Positions 25,847 to 33,293 of a stretch of DNA of 36,204 nt are shown here, piece by piece. Position 1 is the first letter of the stretch. Every line of letters starts with the position of its first letter. The DNA lies in the NCBI RefSeq assembly GCF_001418325.1, contig NZ_LIPN01000409.1, positions 1-36,204 on the forward strand, written 5' to 3'. A model generated the notes under the pieces. That model was not told the origin of the DNA and made no database searches. It saw only the letters and a program-made list of their open reading frames with translations. The stretch comes from Streptomyces atriruber (GTDB lineage Bacteria > Actinomycetota > Actinomycetes > Streptomycetales > Streptomycetaceae). Made by a program: the position numbers and the translations under genes.

Positions 25847-26394
25847 AAGCGACCGAAGTCCCGGAGATCGACGGCGCGTACCTGTTCGAGCCGTCGCCGT
25901 ACGGCGACGAACGCGGCTTCTTCTGCCGCACCTTCGACGCCGAAGTGATCCGCTCGGTGGGCCTCGACCCGAACGCCTTCGTCCAGGACAGCCTGTCCCG
26001 CTCGGCCCGTGGCGTGCTGCGCGGCCTGCACCTGCGCTCCGGCGCGGGCGAGGCCAAGCTGGTGCGCTGCTCCTACGGAAAGGTCTTCGACGTCGTCGTG
26101 GACCTGCGGAAGGATTCGCCGACCTACCGCAACCGCGCCTTCTTCGAGCTGTCCGGCGAGACGCAGTTGACCCTGTACATCCCCGCGGGGTGCGCGCACG
26201 GCTTCCAGGCGTTGACCGAGACGGCCGACACCTCGTACCGGATCGACCGCCCGCACGATCCGGCCGAGGACGTGACGATCGCCTTCGACGACCCGGAGCT
26301 CGCCATACCGTGGCCGTTGCCGGCCGCGTCGATGTCCCAGCGGGACCGGGAGGCGCCGAGCCTCGCCGAGGTCCTGAAGCAACAGGAGAGTTGA
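25843..26394 (+). CDS. RmlC-like dTDP-4-dehydrorhamnose 3,5-epimerase family protein with altered active site
   Basis: 183 aa cupin of the RmlC family. The substrate-phosphate region DERGFF (22-27), the general base His63 in RGVLRGLH, EAKLVRC (70-76) and IPAGCAHGF (113-121) are all kept. At the position of the catalytic tyrosine (the FYxP or YYxP motif) this protein reads RPHDPAE, so His138 replaces Tyr by my alignment. That tyrosine protonates the epimerised carbon in RmlC, so the reaction may differ: a single epimerisation or another keto-sugar step. TTG 25843 overlaps the previous stop. No other dTDP-rhamnose genes (rmlA, B, D) are in the window, so a rhamnose role is doubtful. Confidence 0.88.
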   Translation: MKATEVPEIDGAYLFEPSPYGDERGFFCRTFDAEVIRSVGLDPNAFVQDSLSRSARGVLRGLHLRSGAGEAKLVRCSYGKVFDVVVDLRKDSPTYRNRAFFELSGETQLTLYIPAGCAHGFQALTETADTSYRIDRPHDPAEDVTIAFDDPELAIPWPLPAASMSQRDREAPSLAEVLKQQES

Positions 26395-26401
26395 GGCCGA
26401 C

Positions 26402-27745
26402 GTGGACACCGAACGCCCCATGGGCACCGATGAGCTCCTCCTGCCCCGGTCGCGGCAGGCGAACGAGCGGCTGCACTCCATGATCCCCGGCGGCGCGCAC
26501 ACCTACGCCAAGGGCGACGACCAGTACCCCGAGAACCTGGCCCCGGTCATCAGCCACGGCCGCGGTGCCCACGTGTGGGACATCGACGGCAACCGCTACG
26601 TCGAGTACGGCTCCGGTCTGCGGTCCGTCAGCCTCGGCCACGCCCACCCCCGCGTGACCGAGGCGGTGCGGCGCGAGATCGACCGCGGCAGCAACTTCGT
26701 CCGGCCGTCCATCGTGGAGGCCGAGGCCGCGGAACGCTTCCTCGCCACCGTGCCGACCGCCGAGATGGTGAAGTTCGCGAAGAACGGCTCCGACGCCACG
26801 ACCGCAGCGGTGCGCCTTGCCCGCGCCGTCACCGGGCGCCCGCGGGTGGCCGTCTGCGGCGACCATCCGTTCTTCTCCGTCGACGACTGGTTCATCGGCA
26901 CCACGCCGATGTCCGCGGGCATCCCGGCGCGGACCACCGAGCTCACCGTGGCGTTCCCGTACGGGGACCTGGCCGCCACGGAGGAGCTGCTCACCCGGTA
27001 CCGGGGCGAGGTGGCCTGTCTGATCCTGGAACCGGCCGGGCACACCGAGCCCCCGCCCGGGTACCTCACGGGCCTGCGCGACCTGGCCGACCGGCACGGC
27101 TGCGTACTGGTCTTCGACGAGATGATCACCGGCTTCCGCTGGTCCGAGGCGGGCGCCCAGGGTCTGTACGGCGTCACCCCCGACCTCTCCACCTTCGGCA
27201 AGGCGCTGGGCAACGGCTTCGCCGTCTCCGCCCTTGCCGGGCGCCGCGAGCTGATGGAGCGGGGCGGGCTGCGCCACTCCGACGAGCGGGTGTTCCTGCT
27301 GTCCACCACGCACGGTGCGGAGACCCACTCCCTGGCCGCCGCGATGGCCGTGCAGACCGTCTATACGGAGGAGGGCGTCACCGCCCGACTGCACGCCCTC
27401 GGCGAGCGGTTGGCCGCCGGGGTCCGGGAGGCCGCGGCGGGTATGGGCGTCGGTGACCACGTCGTCGTACGCGGCCGGGCCAGCAATCTGGTCTTCGCCA
27501 CCCTCGACGAGAACCACCGGCCTTCGCAGCAGTACCGCACCCTGTTCCTGCGCCGACTCCTCGCGGGCGGGGTGCTGGCCCCGTCGTTCGTGGTGAGCAG
27601 TGCGCTCGACGACGCCGACATCGACCACACCGTCGACGTGGTGGCCCAGGCGTGTGCGGTGTACCGCAAGGCACTGGACGCCGCCGATCCCACGCCCTGG
27701 ATGGCGGGCCGGCCGGTGAAGCCCGTCTTCCGCCGCCTGGCGTGA
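26402..27745 (+). CDS. Class III PLP aminotransferase, glutamate-1-semialdehyde aminomutase-like
   Basis: 447 aa PLP enzyme. GGAHTYAKGDD near residue 29-39, GSDATTAAVRLARA, LILEPAGHTEPPPGYL, FDEMITGFRWSEAG, and the Schiff-base lysine Lys267 in TFGKALGNGF are all present. GTG 26402 follows GAGG at 26393-26396, seven bases after the previous stop. True HemL would sit with haem genes. Here, as the last gene of a sugar cluster, it more likely aminates a keto-sugar or another carbonyl compound. Members of this subgroup in polysaccharide loci have no assigned substrate that I know. Confidence 0.9.
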   Translation: MDTERPMGTDELLLPRSRQANERLHSMIPGGAHTYAKGDDQYPENLAPVISHGRGAHVWDIDGNRYVEYGSGLRSVSLGHAHPRVTEAVRREIDRGSNFVRPSIVEAEAAERFLATVPTAEMVKFAKNGSDATTAAVRLARAVTGRPRVAVCGDHPFFSVDDWFIGTTPMSAGIPARTTELTVAFPYGDLAATEELLTRYRGEVACLILEPAGHTEPPPGYLTGLRDLADRHGCVLVFDEMITGFRWSEAGAQGLYGVTPDLSTFGKALGNGFAVSALAGRRELMERGGLRHSDERVFLLSTTHGAETHSLAAAMAVQTVYTEEGVTARLHALGERLAAGVREAAAGMGVGDHVVVRGRASNLVFATLDENHRPSQQYRTLFLRRLLAGGVLAPSFVVSSALDDADIDHTVDVVAQACAVYRKALDAADPTPWMAGRPVKPVFRRLA

Positions 27746-27757
27746 TGTGACGGTATG

Positions 27758-28474
27758 TCAGTCGGGTTCCCGGCGACCGGCGTCGGCCGTTCGATCGGCC
27801 CGCCGGTCGGCCGTCCGGTCGATTAGCCAAGCGGTCACCGGGACCACCGCCAGCGCGGTGCACCAGCCGCCGAGGACGTCGGTCGGGTAGTGCGCGCTCA
27901 GCGAGACCTGGGCCCAGCCCATGGCGGCGCCGACGACCAGCGCCGCGGCGAGCACGAGCGAGAGCCCGGCCGTTCTGCCGAGGCCGAGCCTGCCGGTCGC
28001 GAGCAGCGTCACCGTGACGGCGAGCGCGGTGGCGAAGGCGGTGTGACCGCTCGGGTATGACAGGTTTTCGTCGCCGTGAATGGTGCGTCCCACCAGGGAC
28101 TTGACCACCGTCGTCGTCCCCACGGCCAGCGCGGCCCCGGCGACGATCAGCACCGCCCCGCGAGGGTGCCGGAGCAGCAGACAGCCCGCGACGGCGGCCA
28201 CGACCAGCAGCGCCGCTCCGGCCGGTTCTCCCCAGAAGTCGGTGGCCAGCGCGACGTTCCGCCAGGGCGGCCGCACGCTGTCCGCCGTCGGGTCGATGAA
28301 CCACCGGTCGACCCTGCCGGGTTCGCTGTGACCGGCGTACTGCATCCCGATCACGACGACCACCAGCGCGGCGAGGGCCGAGAGCAGGCCGAGCCACCTG
28401 CGCAAGGGCGAGGGCAGCACCGGGGGTGCCGCCGGGCGGCCGGTCACGGGCCCGTTCGATGCAGGGCGATGCAC
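27758..28474 (-). CDS. PAP2-family membrane phosphatase
   Basis: 238 aa. It has about five or six membrane segments and the type-2 phosphatidic acid phosphatase signature: KSLVGRT near residue 128, PSGHT near 143-147, and SAHYPTDVLGGW near 190-201. The first motif ends in Arg-Thr rather than the common Arg-Pro. Family members dephosphorylate lipid phosphates, including undecaprenyl diphosphate. GTG 28474 is preceded (on the - strand) by GGGAGGGGAAG. It converges on the polysaccharide cluster with only 12 bases between stops. A role in recycling the polyprenyl carrier is attractive but unproved. The C-terminus is a low-complexity Arg/Asp/Ala repeat. Confidence 0.88.
   Translation of the reverse strand: MHRPASNGPVTGRPAAPPVLPSPLRRWLGLLSALAALVVVVIGMQYAGHSEPGRVDRWFIDPTADSVRPPWRNVALATDFWGEPAGAALLVVAAVAGCLLLRHPRGAVLIVAGAALAVGTTTVVKSLVGRTIHGDENLSYPSGHTAFATALAVTVTLLATGRLGLGRTAGLSLVLAAALVVGAAMGWAQVSLSAHYPTDVLGGWCTALAVVPVTAWLIDRTADRRADRTADAGRREPD
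27774..27809. terminator. Nested GC-rich hairpin at the convergent end of the cluster
   Basis: CGACCGGC (27774-27781) pairs with GCCGGTCG (27802-27809). Inside, GGCCG (27785-27789) pairs with CGGCC (27796-27800) around a TTCGAT loop. There is no U-tract. It lies 29 bases after the cluster's last stop, within the 3' coding end of the opposing PAP2 gene. It could terminate the long cluster transcript, but coding constraint in a repetitive region is an alternative. Confidence 0.3.
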
Positions 28475-28519
28475 CTTCCCCTCCCGTCAGGGCCGTTGAC
28501 GCCGCTCTGGTCCGCCACC

Positions 28520-30928
28520 CTAGCCAACATCAGGTCGCGGCGAACCGCCGTTGGCCGGTCCTCGTCGGTTCGGCCGGGGAAAGGCTTGTTCGGTCCAGAT
28601 GGTCTTGCCGGAGCGGGTGTAGCGCGTTCCCCATCGCTGGACGAGCCGCGCGACGATGAGCAGGCCGCGCCCGCCTTCGTCGTCGTCCGCGCTGTGGCGC
28701 AGATGCGGTGCGGTGTGGCCGGTGTCCGCGATCTCGCACAGGAGGGCGCGGTCGCGGATGAGGCGTACCTGGATGGGTCCCGCGGCGTACCTCACCGCGT
28801 TGGTCACCAGCTCGCTGACGACGAGCTCGGTCGCGAACGACAGCTCTTCGAGGCCCCACGCGTGCAGCTGCCGGGTGGCCAGCTCCCGGGCCCGGCCCGC
28901 GGCGACCGGCTCCGCGGGCAGCTCCCATTCGCTGACCTGTGACGGGTCGAGTTCGCGGGTGCGGACGAGCAGCAGGGCGGTGTCGTCGGCGGTCGGACCG
29001 CTCGGCAGGAGTTCCGTCACCGCCCGGTCGCAGAGCTCTTCGAGCGACGCGTCCCGGTCGCTGAGCACCCGTCCCAGGGTGTCGAGTCCGTGGTCGATGT
29101 CGCGGTCGCGGGCCTCGACCAGGCCGTCGGTGAAGAGCGCCAGCAGGCTGCCCACCGGCAGCTCGATCTCCAGGGACTCGAACGGCAGACCGCCGAGGCC
29201 GAGCGGCGGTCCGGCCGGCAGGCCGGGGAAGGAGAGGCGCCCGGCCGGGTCGACGACCGCGGGCGGCAGATGCCCGGCCCTGGCCATGACGCAGCGCCGC
29301 GAGACCGGGTCGTAGACCGCGTACAGACAGGTCGCCCCGGTGGTCACATCGGCGTAGCCCCCATCGCCCGCCCCGGTACCACCCCACTGTTCCTCCGCCG
29401 ACTGCGCCACCAGATCGTCGAGCCGCGCGAGCAGCTCGACGGGATCCAAGTCCATCTGGGCGAACGCGCGTACGGTCGTACGCAGCCTGCCCATGGTGGC
29501 GGCCGCCTGCAGACCGTGGCCGACCACGTCCCCGACCACCAGCCCGACCCGGGTCCCGGACAGCGGGATGACGTCGAACCAGTCACCACCGACCCCTGTC
29601 ACGGCGTCGGTGGGCAGATACCGGTGGGCCAGGTCGACGGCCGACTGCTCAGGCAGCTTCTGGGGCAGCAGCTGACGTTGGAGGGCCAGGGAGGCGGTGC
29701 GCTCACGGGTGAAGCGGCGGGCGTTGTCGATGGACACGGCCGTCCGCGCGACCAACTCGTCGGCCAGTGCCACTTCGCCGCTGTCGAAGGTGGCCGAACC
29801 GGATCCACGCAGGAAGGTGACGAGCCCCAGCACGCCGTTCCCGGCGCGCAGCGGCACGACGAGCGCCGAGTCGTCGAGCACGAGCCCGCCCGAGGAGAGG
29901 CTGCGGTGCTGTGGTGAACCGGCCGGGTACCGCACGGGTGCGCGGCTCCCGGTGCGGTCGGCCTGCTCGGCCGGGCAGCGGGCGACCCGCACCAGCGATG
30001 TCGCCGCCTCCTCGCCGGTCGCGGGCACCTCGCCCTCCAGCACCGCCTCGACCAGGTCGACCGTGACCGTGGCGGCGAACTCCGGCACGGCCACCTCGGT
30101 GAGCTTCTCGGCGGTGACCCGCACGTCGAGGGCGGTCCCGATGCCGCGGCCCGCCTCGACGAGCAGGGCGAGACGGCGCTGGGCCCGGTGGCGGTCGGAG
30201 ATGTCGAAGGCGTCCTCGCACACTCCGATCACGCGTCCGTCGGCGTCCTGGAGCCGGTAGTAGGCGCAGGACCAGAGGTGTTCGGTTTCCGGGTCGCTGG
30301 GCGGGCGGGCCTGGAAGTGCAGGTCCAGAAAGGGTTCGCCGGTGTCCAGCACGTGACGCATGACCGCCTCGAGCGTGGGCGGATGCCCCTTGGTCACGAA
30401 TTTCCCGTCCGAGTACAGCTGATCGGCCCGCATCCCGCGGAACTCGGCGAACGGTCGCCCCATCTCCCGTTCGTACGCCGTGTTGCACCAGGTCAGGCGC
30501 AGGTCGGCGTCGTAGATGCCCAGGCCGACGGGGGACTGGGTGGCCAGTCCGTGCAGCAGGGCGAGGCGCGACTCCCACAACCGGAGATCCGTCAGCTCCG
30601 TCGCGACGAGGACACGCACGGCCGAACCGGCGCCCGGCAGGGTGCACACCGCGGTGGCGACGGTCAGCTCGCGCCCGTCTCGGTGCCGGGCGACGCGGAT
30701 CTCGTTTCCCTGGAACTGGAGCGGGGGCCCGGCGGCGGTCGCGCCGGGCGCCAGGAAGTCGGCCACCGGCCGCCCGACGATCTCGTGCGGCGCATAGCCG
30801 AGGAGCCGCTCCGCCGCGGGGCTCCATCCGATGACCGTGTCCCGGGCGTCGAGAACCGCCGTGGCCGCCCTGGTGACGTCGAGGGGACCACGAAAGTCGG
30901 CTTCCTCCGCGCTCCCTGCCGTCACCAC
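28520..30928 (-). CDS. PAS-PAS-GAF-SpoIIE (PP2C) phosphatase with C-terminal HATPase domain
   Basis: 802 aa soluble signalling protein. There are two PAS-like domains (about 12-125 and 130-255; VLDARDTVIGWSPAAERLLGY and GIYDADLRLTWCNTAYER), a GAF domain (about 265-405), a SpoIIE-type PP2C phosphatase (about 410-650; GVGGDWFDV near 445, GDVVGHGL, FTDGLVEAR) and an anti-sigma-type HATPase (about 675-790; SELVTNAVRY, EGGRGLLIV). It probably both dephosphorylates anti-anti-sigma factors and binds ATP as a kinase-like switch, a frequent multi-domain design in Streptomyces. GTG 30928 and GTG 30925 are both possible starts. No membrane segment is seen. There is no evident functional link to the neighbours, although it lies within the 189-base divergent region shared with the lactonase. 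Confidence 0.92.
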   Translation of the reverse strand: MVTAGSAEEADFRGPLDVTRAATAVLDARDTVIGWSPAAERLLGYAPHEIVGRPVADFLAPGATAAGPPLQFQGNEIRVARHRDGRELTVATAVCTLPGAGSAVRVLVATELTDLRLWESRLALLHGLATQSPVGLGIYDADLRLTWCNTAYEREMGRPFAEFRGMRADQLYSDGKFVTKGHPPTLEAVMRHVLDTGEPFLDLHFQARPPSDPETEHLWSCAYYRLQDADGRVIGVCEDAFDISDRHRAQRRLALLVEAGRGIGTALDVRVTAEKLTEVAVPEFAATVTVDLVEAVLEGEVPATGEEAATSLVRVARCPAEQADRTGSRAPVRYPAGSPQHRSLSSGGLVLDDSALVVPLRAGNGVLGLVTFLRGSGSATFDSGEVALADELVARTAVSIDNARRFTRERTASLALQRQLLPQKLPEQSAVDLAHRYLPTDAVTGVGGDWFDVIPLSGTRVGLVVGDVVGHGLQAAATMGRLRTTVRAFAQMDLDPVELLARLDDLVAQSAEEQWGGTGAGDGGYADVTTGATCLYAVYDPVSRRCVMARAGHLPPAVVDPAGRLSFPGLPAGPPLGLGGLPFESLEIELPVGSLLALFTDGLVEARDRDIDHGLDTLGRVLSDRDASLEELCDRAVTELLPSGPTADDTALLLVRTRELDPSQVSEWELPAEPVAAGRARELATRQLHAWGLEELSFATELVVSELVTNAVRYAAGPIQVRLIRDRALLCEIADTGHTAPHLRHSADDDEGGRGLLIVARLVQRWGTRYTRSGKTIWTEQAFPRPNRRGPANGGSPRPDVG

Positions 30929-31117
30929 TCCACACCAGCCCCGTTCGTCCCCCTACAGAATCCGCTGACACCAGGACCCGCACAACCGCGGCACGCCCAC
31001 CCGGCAGACGGCGTGCGCGAACGCACTCCGGCCCGGGCGTTGGTCTAGACCGACTGCTAGCGTCAGCCGCACGAGCGGCGTGACGGATGTGGCGCCCGGG
31101 GTGAGAGGGGACAAGTC
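30929..31117. promoter_or_regulatory. Divergent intergenic region between the SpoIIE regulator and the lactonase gene
   Basis: This 189-base gap must carry promoters for both genes. It holds a DasR-like palindrome at 31039-31054, then TAGCGT at 31058-31063 as a possible -10 for the lactonase, and a short GCCGC/GCGGC inverted repeat at about 31066-31079. No convincing -35 is visible. Confidence 0.45.
31039..31054. promoter_or_regulatory. DasR-like operator (dre site)
   Basis: The perfect 10-base palindrome GGTCTAGACC (31042-31051) preceded by T matches the centre of the DasR element (consensus ACTGGTCTAGACCACT) at 11 successive positions, with divergent flanks. It ends 63 bases before the lactonase start and overlaps the presumed promoter, suitable for GlcNAc-responsive repression by DasR. 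Binding is inferred from the motif only. Confidence 0.6.
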
Positions 31118-32158
31118 GTGGTCGTCGGCAGGCAGGCGGGGCGGGCGTACATCGGATCCTTCACGGCGGCCGGAGGGGCCGGGGTGCTCACCGCGGCCGT
31201 TGCGCCGGACACCGGGGCCCTCACCGTTCTCGGCGCCACGGACGCGGTCGCCGACCCGTCCTACCTCGCGCTCTCGCCCGACGGCCGGACGCTCTACGCG
31301 GTCAGTGAGACCTCCGACGGCGGCGTCGCCGCGTTCCGCACCGCGGGCGACCGGACCGAGCTCACGGGGCCGCCCGTCCCGGTCGGCTCGGCGCCGACCC
31401 ACCTGGCCCTGTACGACGGGCACGTGCTCACCGCCAACTACGGGTCGGGCAGCGTCACCGCGGTGCAGGTGCGGGCCGACGGAACCCTCGCCCCCGCGCC
31501 GTCGAGCGAGCTCCGGCACACCGGCTCGGGGCCGCACCCGCAGCGCCAGCAGGGCCCGCACGCCCACCAGATCCTCGCCGACCCGAGCGGCCGCTGGGCG
31601 GTCGGCGTCGACCTCGGCACGGACTCGGTGCGCGTCTGCGCGTTCGGGCAGGACGGTCTGACCCTGCACCGCGAGGTGGCCCTGCGTCCGGGGTCCGGCC
31701 CGCGGCACCTCGTGTTCCACCCGCGCGGCGACCGTGCGTACGTCCTGAACGAGCTCAGCCCCACCCTCACCGTCTGCGCCTGGGACGCCGTCGAAGGCTC
31801 GCTCAAGCCGCTCGGCGAGCTGCCCGTACTGGCGGAGGCCCCGGAGGGCGACGCCTACCCCTCGGGGGTCGTCATCGCGCCCGACGGGCGGTTCCTGTGG
31901 ACCGCCACGCGCGGCCCGGACGTCATCTCGGTGATCGCTCTCGACGAGGCGGGCGACGCGCCGAGCCTCACGGCGACCGTGCCGTGCGGCGGGAACTGGC
32001 CGCGCGACCTGGCGATCGACCCCGTCGGACGGCACCTGTACGCGGCCAATGAGCGCTCCGGGAACGTCACCTGGTTCACGATCGACCGGCAGACGGGCAT
32101 CCCGAGCCGCGCGGGCTCCGTCGAGGCACCCGCGGCCTCGTGCGTGATCTTCGACTGA
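31118..32158 (+). CDS. Lactonase-family beta-propeller protein (6-phosphogluconolactonase-like, YkgB type)
   Basis: 346 aa, the size of the seven-bladed lactonase family. Repeated blade motifs are visible: YIGSFTAAGG near residue 9, DPSYLALSPDGRTLYAVSE near 46-64, GPHPQRQQGPHAHQILADPSG near 138, GPRHLVFHPRG near 195, GDAYPSGVVIAPDGRFLW and NWPRDLAIDPVGRHLYAANE near 292. Family members hydrolyse 6-phosphogluconolactone or related lactones, though many are unproven. GTG 31118 follows GAGAGGGGA. The protein has no signal peptide. A DasR-like site upstream suggests control by aminosugar status, and a strong hairpin follows the gene. The substrate is not certain. Confidence 0.9.
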   Translation: MVVGRQAGRAYIGSFTAAGGAGVLTAAVAPDTGALTVLGATDAVADPSYLALSPDGRTLYAVSETSDGGVAAFRTAGDRTELTGPPVPVGSAPTHLALYDGHVLTANYGSGSVTAVQVRADGTLAPAPSSELRHTGSGPHPQRQQGPHAHQILADPSGRWAVGVDLGTDSVRVCAFGQDGLTLHREVALRPGSGPRHLVFHPRGDRAYVLNELSPTLTVCAWDAVEGSLKPLGELPVLAEAPEGDAYPSGVVIAPDGRFLWTATRGPDVISVIALDEAGDAPSLTATVPCGGNWPRDLAIDPVGRHLYAANERSGNVTWFTIDRQTGIPSRAGSVEAPAASCVIFD

Positions 32159-32196
32159 TACGGGACGGCACGGCTCGACGGGACGTTCGTACGACG

Positions 32197-32228
32197 ACGG
32201 GCCCGCCCCCACATCGGGGCGGGCCCGT
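32197..32228. terminator. Strong bidirectional hairpin terminator
   Basis: ACGGGCCCGCCCC (32197-32209) and GGGGCGGGCCCGT (32216-32228) form a perfect 13-base stem with a 6-base CACATC loop, between the convergent lactonase and CbiX-like genes. There is no long U-tract, as is usual in Streptomyces. Confidence 0.85.
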
Positions 32229-32249
32229 TCTCGTACACACGCAGCGGCT

Positions 32250-33194
32250 TCAGTGCGCGGGGGCACCCGAAGGCTGCTGCGGCGTGATGCCGAGGGTCGT
32301 CGTGTACTTGGCGAGCGCCAGCTTGCCGATCGCCGGGTAGGGGCCGAGCGGCTCGGCGACGGAGCAGCCCGCCTCCTTCGCGGCCGCGTCGAGCAGGGCG
32401 GAGTCCAGCTCGGGGCCGATCAGGTACGGCGCGAGGGCCAGCTGGGTCGAGCCCGAGCCGAGCAGCTGCTCGGCGGTCGCGGCGATGGCGCCCTCCTGGT
32501 CGAGCGCGGCGGCCATCACCGGCACCGCGAGGCGCGCGGCGAGCAGCATGCCGGTGATCCCGGCGGCCTGCACGGCCTCCTCGCCGCCGACCGTGGCCAG
32601 CACGATGCCGTCCGCGGCCGTCGCCACGGTGAACAGGCGGGCGCGGTCGGCGCGGGCCAGACCGGCCTCCGAAAGGCGCACGTGCAGGGCCTCGGCGAGC
32701 AGCGGGTGCGGGCCGAGGACATCCGTCAGCTCGGCGGCGGCGCGGCTCTCCATGAGAGCCTGCCGGATGCGGCGCATCAGGGCGCTGTCGGGGCCCGCGA
32801 GCAGCGGCACGACGACGGCGACCGGACCCTCGGGATCGGCCACCTCGGCGCCCGCGGCGCGCGCACGCTCGACGCGGGCGGTGCGCTCGGCGGCCGCGTG
32901 CGCGAGCACGGACTGCAGCGAGGGGAACTCGGGGAAGGACGTGACGGTGGCGTCCTCCTCACCGTCGACGTAACCGATTCTGGCGTCGAGACCGGGCAGC
33001 TCGGAGCGGGCGATGCTCACGACTTCCTCGGCGAGGCTGCGCGTGGTGGTGCTGGGGGCGCCCGGCACGGCGAGAACAAGTGCGGGCGCGCCCTCAGGAG
33101 CCGCGACGGGCTCCGGACGGCGGTGCCGGCCCGGCTGACGGGGGCGCGGCATTCGTACAGGCAGGCCGGATGCGGGCCCAGTGGGGGAGCTCAT
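32250..33194 (-). CDS. CbiX/sirohydrochlorin chelatase-like protein, apparently lacking metal-binding histidines
   Basis: 314 aa from ATG 33194, or 324 aa from ATG 33224. I prefer the shorter form because of the MSSPTGPASGLP start, which I recall from similar proteins, but neither has a clear ribosome site. Two CbiX-like repeats are visible: VLAVPGAPS, VVVPLLAGPDSALMRR and GPHPLLAEALHVRL, then TVATAADGIVLATVGG, ALAPYLIGPELDSALL and GPYPAIGKLALAKY. In true CbiX/SirB the first strand ends in HGS and the second motif contains a His for the metal. Both are replaced (PGAP, GPDS). It may bind but not metallate a tetrapyrrole, or do something else. No cobalamin or sirohaem genes are nearby. Confidence 0.8.
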   Translation of the reverse strand: MSSPTGPASGLPVRMPRPRQPGRHRRPEPVAAPEGAPALVLAVPGAPSTTTRSLAEEVVSIARSELPGLDARIGYVDGEEDATVTSFPEFPSLQSVLAHAAAERTARVERARAAGAEVADPEGPVAVVVPLLAGPDSALMRRIRQALMESRAAAELTDVLGPHPLLAEALHVRLSEAGLARADRARLFTVATAADGIVLATVGGEEAVQAAGITGMLLAARLAVPVMAAALDQEGAIAATAEQLLGSGSTQLALAPYLIGPELDSALLDAAAKEAGCSVAEPLGPYPAIGKLALAKYTTTLGITPQQPSGAPAH

Positions 33195-33224
33195 GCGCCC
33201 GCATGCTACTGGCTTGCGGGCCAT

Positions 33225-33293
33225 CTCTGTTCGGGGAGGGTGCAGGTGGGCGGTATAAGTCCGTTTTTGTCTGATGAATTACGTAGAGGTCAA
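33225..33293 (-). promoter_or_regulatory. AT-richer gap upstream of the CbiX-like gene, likely promoter
   Basis: This gap of about 65 bases is much richer in A/T than its surroundings. Read on the - strand it contains TTGACC (33293-33288), a good -35, and TATACC (33258-33253), a good -10. They are 29 bases apart and cannot form one promoter, so only one of the two may be used with a poor partner. Confidence 0.3.

Noticed and set aside
26402..27745. Haem biosynthesis HemL
   Set aside because: The family match is real, but the gene ends a sugar operon and no haem genes are near, so the aminotransferase label is safer.
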